Assembly: GCA_026874595.1 (NCBI GenBank)
Contig: CM049318.1
Location: forward strand, 28,544,956-28,608,955
Length of the DNA: 64,000 nucleotides
Reading direction: 5' to 3'
DNA from: Sipunculus nudus
Taxonomy: Eukaryota > Annelida > Sipuncula > Golfingiida > Sipunculidae
In this document: positions 22,702 to 33,242 of the stretch, piece by piece
How positions within the stretch are numbered: the first letter of the stretch is position 1
Layout of the letters: each line of letters starts with the position of its first letter
Translations under genes and position numbers: made by a program
Notes under the pieces: generated by a model
Seen by the model: only the letters and a program-made list of their open reading frames with translations
Database searches by the model: none
Told to the model about the DNA's origin: nothing

Positions 22702-22990
22702 AGCTCAGCTGACTATAAGACATCTGAGCTACTGTCATGGTCTTGTGTCCGTCCGTCCGTTAACAAGGCAGGTTTTGAAACTGTAAGACCTACGAATTCA
22801 AAATGCGACATAGAGTTAAATGATCCTACAAGTTCTCCTACCACACCGAAAATCAGGTCAGTGTGACTTCGTTCCTTCGTGAAATGAGGCAAAACCCTTC
22901 ATTTTAAATAAAACAAACCTTTTGTTACACTTCATGACTGCCCACTATGAAAATAGATGGTGTTGTTTCGTTTAAATTCAGCACTAGGGC
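22702..22990 (+). mobile_element. 1.9-kb repeat, 5' fragment (copy 3)
   Basis: Starts TTTAGCTCAGCTGACTATAA with the palindromic ACATCTGAGCT, then GTCCGTCCGTCCGTTAAC and ACCTACGAATTCAAAA, as in copy 1. The similarity is lost near 22990. Confidence 0.75.
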
Positions 22991-23587
22991 AAAATTTCAA
23001 TGTGTTTGATTATATACCTTTTACAATTTTTAATAGTCCTTTGCTAAGTTAAAAGCTTGCAAGAACGCAAAGGATTATATATTTTCGTATATAAGTTTAC
23101 ATATATTTCTTGATCGATATAGGCAAACCAGGACGTTTTAAATATTAGATCTTTATAATAAAAAAGGCGATTCCAGTTTCAGTCTACTCAGATTCCCTTT
23201 CTGGTTTCTGTATAATAATAGCTTATTGGCTTCATGGACAAAGGTATTTGCCTTAAAAATAACCTGCTTACCCTTATGTGAATTAATTAATTACTTTTTA
23301 AGTAAAAAATAAATTTGACATGGCGCATGATACTTGTCAAGTGAATCTTTGATAATTACGTTACAGGAACTGACATAAAACCAAAGATAAAAATTACCAT
23401 CCTATCAGGGTTCAAAGCTGTTGAAAATGAACGACACATTTAATATGTGGATGTTTCTTTTTCACTGAATTATTTTATTTTCATATAGGAGAAAGTGGTT
23501 TATTGAAAATTTAAGATTCCCGATTTGACCATTTAATTACGTTATGGTCGATATCTACACATACAAGCGAACAGTCAGTATTTAACA
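22991..23587. other. Intergenic, no gene recognised
   Basis: AT-rich and without convincing features. Confidence 0.35.
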
Positions 23588-23798
23588 CAGGGGCGGATCC
23601 AGGATTTAGGAAAGGGGGGAGGGGTTCAACCCAGGAGAACAAAAGAAAACCCTAAAAAAAAGGTTCCCAGGTCTGGAAAAGGGGGGGGGGGTCCAAGCCG
23701 CAAAATTTTGTCTGAAGCCCTTAAAAAAAGTTATTCCTGATGGAAAAGGGGGGGGGGGGGTCCGGACCCCCTGGACCCCTCCCCTGGATCCGCTTCTG
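23588..23798. mobile_element. 211-bp MITE, CAG...CTG ends, 5-bp target duplication (copy 1)
   Basis: The left end CAGGGGCGGATCCAGG pairs with the right end CCTGGATCCGCTTCTG. TAACA directly flanks both sides (23583-23587 and 23799-23803). The interior has G runs and a GCAAAATTTTG block shared with the copy at 26322. The CAGGGGCGG ends plus a 5-bp duplication fit a hAT-superfamily group that makes 5-bp duplications (hAT5-like); that assignment is inference. Confidence 0.85.
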
Positions 23799-23803
23799 TA
23801 ACA

Positions 23804-25047
23804 GAAGATTCTATTTGTGCAGCTTGTTTCCATATTAATAAAATGCACAAATGTCTACCAAGTATTTACGTTTTTATATTCAAACACTTATTGTGATAGT
23901 CCGTTAATTACGTTACGTGTTAATTACGTTATGCGATAGCATACAAGGGTTCTTCATTGGTTTCAACCGGACGTATATTTTACCTTTAAATGTATTGCCA
24001 TCCATTAGCGATGAAGGAGGCTCTGAGTTTATACTGGACAAAAGAAATTAACGTTGCGGATTCGACCACAGGTAATATTAAATAGGCTTTAAAAGGTATA
24101 TTTTTATATTTCCACAAAGCTGTACTTAACAAATATTATATTAACATATCATTTCAACCTCTACCAGCTGTCTTGGTTCACCGATTTTATATGGAATGCA
24201 TTTGTAACTCAACCCTATATATAAAACTAAATAAATCATGAAGCTCAATAAGATACCTTTGATAAGGCCCACAGAGTGCGCGAATCTCCCATTCGGAACC
24301 ATTCATTTATTATGGAGCAAGGCAATGTATGCCATTTTACCTATGACGATTCCAAAATATTTTTCTTAAAAAATTATACATTTACATTTTCTTTCACTAC
24401 AAAATAATCCTATATCACAAATCTATTTTCATACCAACATGGTGAAAGATATTTTTTTATTGCATTCGTTGTAAAGGCGCAGGAACAATGCTGGGCTACG
24501 GTGCACATGAATATATAAACAACACACCTACTATATCAACGTCAGGTATCGCTGCAATTATAACTATTAATATCCATTTACGGATTTCCGATCGTTTTCA
24601 ATGTGAGTTGATGATTATTTTATGAACCTGGACATTTATCCATACCAATATCCCTATATGTAAGAAAGAGTCATGGACACAGAGTTTGATGAATTACAGC
24701 CACATGCCACGCACCTCTGAAATCAAGTTTTTCGTGTGCCAAGTTCTTTGTTGAGTATATTCGCGGAGCTTTCTGTGTTATCATAATCATTCAGAAGACA
24801 CATACTAACATATAGAAGACACATAACATATGCAAATAAGCAAAATTTTATGTGATACAGAATGAATGATACAATTTTAAAGCCGGCTTAAAAAAACAAA
24901 AACAAAATAATGACCCTATAGTGGTATAAACTGGGCTCAAAATGCGCCTGTGATGATCCTGTGTTAGCCAATACAATTCTCTATTATACTTACCCACAAG
25001 GGACTCCGTATACAAGACCCAGTCGAAAGCGTAACTTATCTTTTTGA
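23804..25047. other. Intergenic, no gene recognised
   Basis: AT-rich sequence without a coding frame I can support. Confidence 0.35.
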
Positions 25048-25427
25048 AGACCGGCTTCTGTGGGTAGAGCGCAGAACTCAAAGCCGGGAGATCGTGAGTT
25101 CGAATCTCAGCCGAGGCGGTGAGATTTTTTTTATGGTCGGTCCCAACCCTGAGTGAGCGCTCTGTAGGCTTAATTGGGAGACTTTGCCCATCAGTCGTGT
25201 TTCACTCACAAACGAGTGGGGTTCCTTGGTGTTATGACCCAGTCATGGGGATGACACACACCCAGGGCCCGCAGGAGTGGTATACCGAACCATGGTTGAC
25301 GCCAGGAAATATCGGATATAAGCCCCTGTCACGTAGTCCGAAACCGGATTGGAACTCTGCAGATGTAAATATACTTAGTTAAGCAAAGCATTAAAAATGG
25401 AGGCGGTTACCTCCACCAAAAAAAAAT
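25048..25427 (+). mobile_element. tRNA-derived SINE, copy B
   Basis: The head is CCGGCTTCTGTGGGTAGAGC with B box AGTTCGAATCTC, and the tail is TTAAAAATGGAGG, CGGTTA, CCTCC and an A run. The flanks CTTATCTTTTTGA (25035-25047) and CTTATCACTTTGA (25428-25440) look like a 13-bp target duplication with two mismatches. The A box is damaged by a short deletion compared with copy C. Confidence 0.85.
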
Positions 25428-25440
25428 CTTATCACTTTGA

Positions 25441-26321
25441 CAAATCTAAACGAGACTAAACACTAAACGAAAATAAGCGGTTCAAAGCTTGGTTTTCACG
25501 GGGCATGCGAAGCGATTCGCGAAGGATGCGAATATTGAAAAAATGGCAAAGACATACAGTCGTACTTCAGGCTCCACAAGTTCGCTACGTATGCGCGATG
25601 GTTCGGATGCGTCGTCGCTTTTAGTTCCGTGGGAATTTAAAAAAAGTTTAATTTCTTACAAACGTTTCCAGCATCCCTCGTCGTGATTGGCTCTGGAAAA
25701 TGTAAAAAAAATCATCGTCATATGATCACGACCTATTCACAACGAGTGTGATGTTCGCAAAATCTTCTTGAAACCGAAAACAGTTTCCGATAGTTCGGAA
25801 AATGTCTCGCAAAAGCAGCAGATTCGTCTAATCACTTCTCGACCTATTCACGACTTATTCGCGTTATTCTTGGGAACCTGCGAAGTCGCCGGAGAAGCAA
25901 ACGTGACTTATACACTCTGCGTACGAGCTCTTCGTAGGCCAGACCAGACCAGACTAAAAAAAGTTTACGCTCGTCGAGCAGCTACAGGTTGCTGTGGTCA
26001 AGACCTCAGCCCTGTGCGCTAATTAAGCACGTTCTCCGAGCTAACAGACGCGATGCCACTCCAAGCCGAGCAGAGAGCCGCGAGAGGCCCCACCTTCGTA
26101 GGCATACGTTGTCATTTTTTCACCGCGCGGAACGAACAACAAGGGACGAAACTTATTAAAATGAAACCCAGGACAACGTCCAAACGAACTAACAAATGGC
26201 AAAATCTTCATGTCTGCTTGCATACGCTGGAATAATACGGCATTGTGATGGCCGTTTTAATAATTTCCTAACATTTCTTTAAACAAAATGGTTGAAGTTG
26301 AGTATTCAGTTTATGCCGTTT
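25441..26321. other. CpG-rich intergenic block, origin unknown
   Basis: From about 25480 to 26150 the sequence is visibly richer in CpG (CGAAGCGATTCGCGAAGG and similar) than its surroundings. The open frames are short and resemble nothing I know. It could be a young DNA-transposon remnant. Confidence 0.35.
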
Positions 26322-26512
26322 CAGGGGCGGATCCAGGATTTAGGAAAAGGGGGGTCCAACCCAGGAGGACAAATGAAAACCTAAAAAATGTCCTCAGGTC
26401 TGAAAAAGGGGGGGTCCAGGCGGCAAAATTTTGCTAGAGCCCTTAAAAAAACGTTGTTTCTGATGAAAAAAAAGGGGGGGGGGGGGTTCCGGACCCCCTG
26501 GATCCGCTTCTG
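26322..26512. mobile_element. 191-bp MITE, CAG...CTG ends, 5-bp target duplication (copy 2)
   Basis: Same ends and interior as the copy at 23588: CAGGGGCGGATCCAGG and GGATCCGCTTCTG. It is flanked by CGTTT on both sides (26317-26321 and 26513-26517). This is a second independent 5-bp duplication. Confidence 0.87.
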
Positions 26513-26517
26513 CGTTT

Positions 26518-27959
26518 ATTACTTGTTTTGTGTTTTTATTCCGGATCCTTCTCTTGTGAAAAATAGGTCTAATTAACAACATGTTCAGTTGACATGATAC
26601 TAGTACATGATCACATGTAGCCAGGTGGCAAGATCCCGGCCGCAAGGACGTCGAAATTTATTTTCACAGTCATAAGGTCGATGATTGAGTGAAAATGAAT
26701 TCCCTGTGCATCGTTTGTTTTTTATATCAGTTGATACAACCCATTCCTACAGCTGGAATGTCTCAAATAATTTCCAAAATATTCTCTGTAGGCTGTCTGT
26801 AGATGGAGGGGTTTGGTCTTAGAATGTGGACTGATGAGGTCAGCCTTTCATGTTAATTACGTTTTCCCATTTTCATACAAACTATACCAAACCAGCAGGA
26901 GTCTTTTTTTATGAAAATCTGTGTATATTCATTCTTTGAAATCTCCACTTTGACATACTTCAATGTTCTCTATTTTAAAGCAATTTTATATTTTTTTTCT
27001 GTCTTAAAAACCCCAACCTTTGAGAAACAGCCATCTCTGGTCAGTGAGCCGGTCAATATCATCAAAGCATGTATAATTCTCGTAAATGTGAGAATACCTG
27101 TTGACTTCTATGACATAAATGTGAGAATATCTGTTGATAAGACTGAATTTTATCGATGCCCAAAACTGCTAGCTCATGCTTCTGTCAGGACCGAGGAACA
27201 CAATATGGTAAAACATGGGACAATATGTATGCGTTAATTACATTTATAACGTTACGATGTTATCAATGTACTCATCTGCTGTTCTATAGAAAGAAAGGAT
27301 TTGATGCAAAGAAATCCGTATCGTCCGCATTATTATTCCGGGGCATACCCGCCGCTAGGCCGTACGTCAAACGTTTCCCCCAAGTGAATTGATTTGGTAT
27401 CTAGAGTAAAACGTGCTATGATTATGATTTTGTTCAGGTATAATTCCTTGTGGACATACCCCACCGCTTTATAGAGCGCTTGTATACCAAGCAAATTTTG
27501 GACATATTTAAAAAGAATGATTATCGTCCATACATTGTTTTTATTACAGTGTTTGGTGCTAGGCTTATAGTTTCAACCTGTGATGACCTGGTTTAGAATA
27601 AAATGGTATGCCGTAACGTAATTAACAAGCACCATGGAGACCTGCAGTTTGTCTTCATCCCGTCATGTAATGGGATAACCCGGGGTTAAGGAATTTATTG
27701 ATTTTGGTTCTCTCATTACCTGCGAATATGAAATATGTCAACAACTGGTGAGTTCTTGGAATATCATATTTTATCATTTCGTCATGCTGATTTGTACACA
27801 CTTTAAAATTTTGGCTGATATATGGTACTCTGTATATTTCCTATTCACTTACCAGATATTAGGTCAATATTGTGCAAGTTTTAGAGGTTACGGACCCGCA
27901 AAATACGCATCAGCAAATATATTTACCTACTTTACATTTAATCAAATCAAATTAATCAA
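26518..27959. other. Intergenic, no gene recognised
   Basis: AT-rich sequence with short open frames only, none with recognisable domains. Confidence 0.35.
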
Positions 27960-29266
27960 TTTAATCAAAGCTATAGAGTCTTTTTTAAAGGCTATAACTA
28001 TATTTAATTAAGATTTAATTGAATACCAGATATTAGGTCAGAAATTTGTAGGTAAAGTTTTAAGCATAAATGTAAAATTAGTACCTTTAATTTTGCCCAG
28101 CTTTGACCATGGCACATTTTTATTCTGTGGGCACTGTTACTTTAATAATCTCAGCATGTACGCCTAAGGATTAAACCTATTTTAATCTGATTGACGGCAG
28201 TTGGTCAGATCTGTAGCTTTTATCCAAGTTTTAAACCACCATGTCAAGTATTGTACATCAGGCCAGTCCTTTTCAGTGGTGTGCAGAGATCTATAGCTAC
28301 AGCTCTGGCCTCCCCAACGTATTACATATCCCACTTCTCTCATGGCTTCCTTTGCCCAGGTGAGTCAAGGTTCTCCTCATTTGTACCTTTTTTGCCTTTT
28401 CGCACTGTTCAATTAATTTCATATGATACACGTATATGGATTTAAGCTTTTTAAAATCTTAAATTTGAAGGCAAATGATAAAAATTGTAGCTCTTGTTCA
28501 AGTTTTTATAAGACCATGTAATAAAAATAACTGCTGTTTAAATCATTCATGGCCTATGCATTGTTTATTAAACACCTGACAGGTCGAATAAACGAGATGA
28601 ATCCTATAATTTCAATGTTAAATTCAATTTTTGTTCAGACTTGAAAATTTTGGATTTTTTAAAACAAATTTCCAGGATTTTATTTTCAGGATGTGATTAA
28701 GTATGAAGATCCAATATAAATGCTCATTGACATGTTAAAATATATGATGATTAAGGTGTAAATACTGAGTAGCATTTCATTCTTATCTCTTAAAGTTGAC
28801 CAGACCTTGCTATGAATAACGCTGTACACTCAAATAATCAGGAACATTGGGCAAAGTTCATGGGATTTAAATTTAAGCTCACATGGCCATATATTTGACT
28901 GTTGAGAACTGATACATTTACACTTTTGTTTGCTTTTGAAATGTATCCTTTCATTTAATATAATTTTTACTGCATTTTATTTCAATTAATAAATTAAATT
29001 TGTTTTATCATGCTTCAGCCCATGTCCATTATTATATAACTGACAGGATGTCTTAGTTCCCAGAGGATATATTTACATGCATATTACAGTCAATTAGTTG
29101 AAATACTGAAAATCTGACAAATACATGTTATCATGAGAGTCTCCTTCATCTTTCATGTACAATGTAGTTAATTGAAGTGCATAGTCAACACAACCAATAG
29201 GATTTCATACAAATATTCTCAGAATCAATTTCAGCTGAGCGCCGTGACCCAGAGAGGTCCCTTGTT
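27960..29266 (+). mobile_element. 1.9-kb repeat, 5'-truncated (copy 4)
   Basis: From about 27985 it follows copy 1 from its TTTAATCAAGATTCAATTG region (through ATGGCACATTTTT, GGGCACTGTT and CACCATGTCAAGT). It ends TTCAGCTGAGCGCCGTGACC and GGTCCCTTGTTT at 29266. Confidence 0.75.
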
Positions 29267-29619
29267 TAATATTCTCAATGCTTCCTTCCCTCTCAAAATT
29301 TGACGGAGGGTAAAGGAGTTGGGTATGGCTGGACAGCTTTAGACAAAAAAAAAAGATAATGTTCATTGCAAAGCCGCAAGACAGTAGGACGCTGTCTAAA
29401 TATAGCGTCACTGCTCTGCCAGTCCAAATCCTGTAACATACGGGGCTGGCTGAAGTGTCCTCCGTACTTTCTAGAGACATTGTCTCAGATCTCACTGGCA
29501 AGGATAGAATAAGAGTATCTAACTTAAATACAGGTCCCAGTGTATTGCAATAAAAACACGAACGATGAGGTGGTCATGCAAGGAGGTATGGGCAACGATG
29601 TGTTTTCTTATTCCGAATT

Positions 29620-29695
29620 CTGGTTGACTTTTGAGGGACTCGGACTCGAGGTACAAGACTCAAGAAATCAGGTCATGTACTTCTCGAGGCATTAG
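29620..29695. repeat. CTCGGACTCG dispersed repeat, first stretch
   Basis: GGGACTCGGACTCGAGGTAC and CAAGACTCAAGAAATCAGG. Related stretches lie at 30290-30355, 32155-32310 and 32540-32645. Confidence 0.6.
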
Positions 29696-29810
29696 TAAAA
29701 TAACCTTGTGCGAACTACTAACATAATATTTGAAAGTATAAGGCTAAATATAACCACTGGGAGCTAATTGAAAGAAGGCATTCAAGTAAGAAGCATGTAA
29801 AAACTAACAT

Positions 29811-30229
29811 ACCGGCTTCTGTGGCTAAGGGGTAGAGCGCAGGACCTCAAAACCGGGAGATCGTGGGTTCAAATCTCAGCCGAGGCGGTGAGGTTTTTCA
29901 CGGTCGGCCCCCACCCAGGGTGAGCAGAGCTTAATGGGAAGGCTGTGCCCAACAGCCGTGCATCACCCACATACGAGTGCGTCTTTGGGGGTTCCTCGGT
30001 GTTATGACCCAGGAATGGGGATGATCACACACCCAGAAACCGCAGGTGCGGTAGACACCAGGCCTGGGTGACACCAGGATACAAAAATAAAAATGATAGG
30101 AAGCGAGTGCTACCGCCCTGTCAAGTAATCCAAAACCTAAATGAAATCTCTGCAGATGTACATACTTAGGTTAAGAATTAGATAATTCAACATTAAAAAT
30201 GGAGGCGGTTACCTCCAACAAAAAATGTT
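29811..30229 (+). mobile_element. tRNA-derived SINE, copy C (best preserved)
   Basis: The head ACCGGCTTCTGTGGCTAAGG has an intact A-box-like TGGCTAAGGGG, and the B box is GGTTCAAATCTC. The tail is TTAAAAATGGAGG, CGGTTA, CCTCC and an A run. The flanks AAAACTAACAT (29800-29810) and AAAAAATAACAT (30231-30242) fit a target duplication with one mismatch. The tail hairpin GGAGG...CCTCC is kept in all three copies. Confidence 0.88.
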
Positions 30230-30289
30230 AAAAAAATAACATAAAAATGCACACGATAGTCTTATATTTACCTTTAATGAGGCGATTAG

Positions 30290-30355
30290 CACTGGACTTG
30301 GAGTCAAATGGCCTGGACTCGGACTTCCACTCGGACTGGAAAGTATTTTGCACCT
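30290..30355. repeat. CTCGGACTCG dispersed repeat, second stretch
   Basis: GGACTTGGAGTCAAATGGCC followed by TGGACTCGGACTTCCACTCG. It lies just beyond SINE copy C, which may have split one older repeat together with 29620-29695. Confidence 0.5.
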
Positions 30356-31364
30356 GATAGTTCTTAATTCATTTGATCGTGAAGGTTAGAATCCATATAA
30401 CAATTTGCCTACTATTCCCCGGTTCTTCGGTCAGAATGATTGTTACAGGTAACTATTTGCACATGATGCCCCCTTTTGTTTTATCTTAAACTTATTTTCA
30501 AGGCCGTAATCTTTATAATCTATTCCCTATTATCGCACGGTTGCGGATGTCCGGAGACGCGTCAAGTGGCCGAGTGTTTGCTTGGGGTTTGCAACCGTCT
30601 AGAGTCGTTTCTGTATTTTTATTAATTTGAAATATATATTGCATGCCTGTTAAAGGGATCTATTTACAAACAGGTATGTTAAACATAAATTTACGTAATT
30701 TGTTGTTTTCTTGCCAACCCGCCTGCTTACTCCTGCACACAAGGAGAAAACAAGATTGCACCGGGCTCGATGAGTGATGCTAAATATAAACATTACCTGA
30801 TGGCATTACCACAGACAAAGATTTTCTAGCATCCAGCGGGTATTTCTTTTGTGTTTCTTCTTTCATGTTATCTCTTCGTCTTTGGAAGTTGTCGCGCATG
30901 CGCAAGATCGGACCATGGTCACCATGTCTTGCTATGGTAAACGAATACATATTCACTGTGTTTTTCTACACAGGTTACTATAAAAGCGTGGGCCTTTGAT
31001 GAAAGCACAAAGCAAATCCTTTTCGTTCAAATAAGATTAAGATCACGCCAAACTGCATGCGGGTGGAGGCGGTATGCAGGTTCTCGGCGTGCGTGGAGTC
31101 AGCGCGGTTGCTGCCAATCTACCAGCTCGTTCAACTTCCCGTCTTCGTCTTGGTGACGATCTGGAGCCAATCTGGGACGGCGTCTTGGATCTCGGTGCGC
31201 TTGGCTTGGTGTGGCATCTTCGAAACTGCTCACAAACTTCTCTTACTTTCTCTTACAATATTTTGAGACCAAATTGCTGGAAACAAACTATTATCTTCTA
31301 CTTATGTCCTTTTGAGGGACCTGGTGCGATTTCCAAATCTTTCCTCCTCCTTAATAAAATTAAG
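30356..31364. other. Intergenic with candidate TATA box and GC-rich block
   Basis: ACTATAAAAGCGTGGG at about 30978 looks like a core promoter. It is followed 70-80 bp later by a GC-rich block (31045-31250) with an ATG at 31057 and a second frame starting at 31074. Neither frame resembles a known protein and the start context is poor, so I do not call a gene. Confidence 0.3.
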
Positions 31365-31365
31365 A

Positions 31366-31931
31366 GTGCCTTTCCACACATGCGGGCCCCCGCGCAAACA
31401 ACAAGTGTGTTATCATTGCCCCCTTTCCATACGTGCGGGCCCCCGCGGGACCCGCGTGGGTCCCGCATACGGATCCAGCAGTGTTGGATTTCTGCGGGGG
31501 CCCGCATGCGGATGCTACATGTGTATATCAGTAGCAGGCATGTGTAGTAGGCATGCGTCCTTGTCTTTAAAAAGAAAAAGTAGTTAAAAGAGCTTATTAG
31601 ACTGCATAAAAAATAAACGACCAGTCTTCATTGTGATATACGGCCCGGGGCCAGCTTTAGTAAGAGTGTGACAGGAAATAGCCACCATTCAAGCCTGGCT
31701 GGTGAGATACGATATTAATCCGCTTCAATCTGCCTCATCAGTTAGTATAAATGTTTATATTGAATATTTTCTTAACACATTTCACTAAAATCTGAGAAAT
31801 TATGATTATTAGTGCATACGTTTATCCCAACTATCGGGTCACCCGCATGCAGGGACCCGCACATATGGAAAGGGAATCTCCGCATGCGGGGACCCGCGCG
31901 GGTGAAAATCCGTATGTATGGAAAGGCATCC
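31366..31931. mobile_element. Candidate GC-rich inverted-repeat element
   Basis: The left end TGCCTTTCCACACATGCGGG pairs with the right end CCGTATGTATGGAAAGGCA. A second inner pair (CCCTTTCCATACGTGCGGG near 31416 and ACATATGGAAAGGGAATC near 31861) suggests nested copies. Segments of GGGACCCGCG type recur. No target duplication was found. Confidence 0.5.
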
Positions 31932-32154
31932 TAACACAGGTGCTTTGGAGGCTCCATGTACGTAGGGCAGGATGGATTTGCTGGAAAACTTTTGTATTCA
32001 GCCAAAATTAATCAGATAATGCACATATTCTCGCAAATATTTAAATACCTTTAAGAAATGTGCATTTCAGGCGGCAGTCAGCCGGCCCCGTCTGTAGCTT
32101 CACATGTGTTCTTGGATTTTCGCGAAGCCGCTGACCCGTGTTCAGTCCAGTGAT

Positions 32155-32645
32155 GAAGAGGGCTTAGTCCTGACTTGGACTATAGTCTGTACCCGTGTCC
32201 ACTTTTTTAGGGATTCGCACTTGGACTCGAGGGTCTTTGACTCGGACTTGGAATCGGAGGTCAAGACTCAAGACATGAGGCCGAGTCCATCTCAAGTCCT
32301 CGGTAAAAGGGTTTGTTAAATAAAGTTGGACATTCAGACTGGCAAACACGATATAAAGCCTCATATGAAATCATTTGACAGAATTTTAAAATACTGTTTA
32401 TACAAAGCTTTATCTCTAAACCAGCAGTCAAATGTATTTAAACATATAAATAAAAAACATATTTAAACAATTACCAAAATACATATGATAATCTTTAATA
32501 CCCATTTTTAAATGTTTTAAAATTAGATATTTCATTACATTCGGGCTTGGACTTGAGCCCTGAAAGACTCGGACTCGAAGATGGTGGAACAGGACTCGAA
32601 CCTCAAGAACTCGGACTCGGGTGTCAAGGACTGTGATTGCACTTG
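32155..32645. repeat. CTCGGACTCG dispersed repeat, third and fourth stretches
   Basis: GACTCGGACTTGGAATCGG with CAAGACTCAAGACATGAGG near 32240, and GACTCGGACTCGAAG with AACTCGGACTCGGGTGTC near 32570-32630. The AT-rich middle (32330-32530) separates them. Confidence 0.55.
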
Positions 32646-33101
32646 TATTAGACTAGTATTGGACTAATTAGCAAGTGTGGAATCGACTTAACCATTGGTT
32701 CAGTCGAAGAACATAGCGTAGCTTCTCCCCAATATATATTCAAATATACTACACTATTTAACACTGGAGAAAAATTACCTGTTTAATTTATGTTGGTGTA
32801 AACATTTCCTGGTTCGTGTTACCGTGCCACGTTACATACACAAATGTAATAAATAATACAGTTTAGTATAGGAAGAGTCGGCTCATGTAGTTAACTTGGT
32901 GACAGGGTGTGTCAATTCTTGTGTCTGAGATCACTCGTCACCATCACGAGACTTACTGAATATTCAAACATTAAAATACTGAGAAGGGGTCATAGGTGTG
33001 AAAGAAACTCCCAAACTTCTTAGCAGGCGAGTTCATTTAGTTGAGCACGACGTAATCATAATATGTCTGAGAAAATCACGGGTCACTGAAGCGTACCTTT
33101 A

Positions 33102-33110
33102 TATATAAAA
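33102..33110 (+). promoter_or_regulatory. TATA box of the MMP gene
   Basis: TATATAAAA preceded by a T run, 51 bp upstream of the ATG at 33162. Transcription would start near 33130-33140, leaving a 5' leader of roughly 25-30 bases. Position and sequence are seen; promoter function is inferred. Confidence 0.6.
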
Positions 33111-33161
33111 GACATGATTAGCAAAACACAGGCGCACTCGTGGGTTAACCCAGGCATAAAG

Positions 33162-33242
33162 ATGGGAGCTCTGATCTGTCTGTTCATCCTGGCGTGTGTG
33201 AGGTTGGTGTCCCCGATCCCTGTCAACACAGCGTTCGGCATG
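33162..33242 (+). CDS. MMP exon 1: signal peptide
   Basis: ATG in AAAGATGGGA context, 27 codons with the hydrophobic core [14 protein letters not shown], ending before GTAAGT in phase 0. It lies 51 bp downstream of a TATA box. Confidence 0.9.

Noticed and set aside
25040-25130. Possible tRNA genes at SINE heads (also 29811 and 5118)
   Set aside because: A- and B-box-like sequences are present, but the cloverleaf is incomplete, and the head is fused to a shared 300-bp body and tail. This is the mark of a SINE.
31074-31547. 157-codon frame in the GC-rich block
   Set aside because: It runs into a GC-rich inverted-repeat element and resembles no known family. Listed only as a weak observation.
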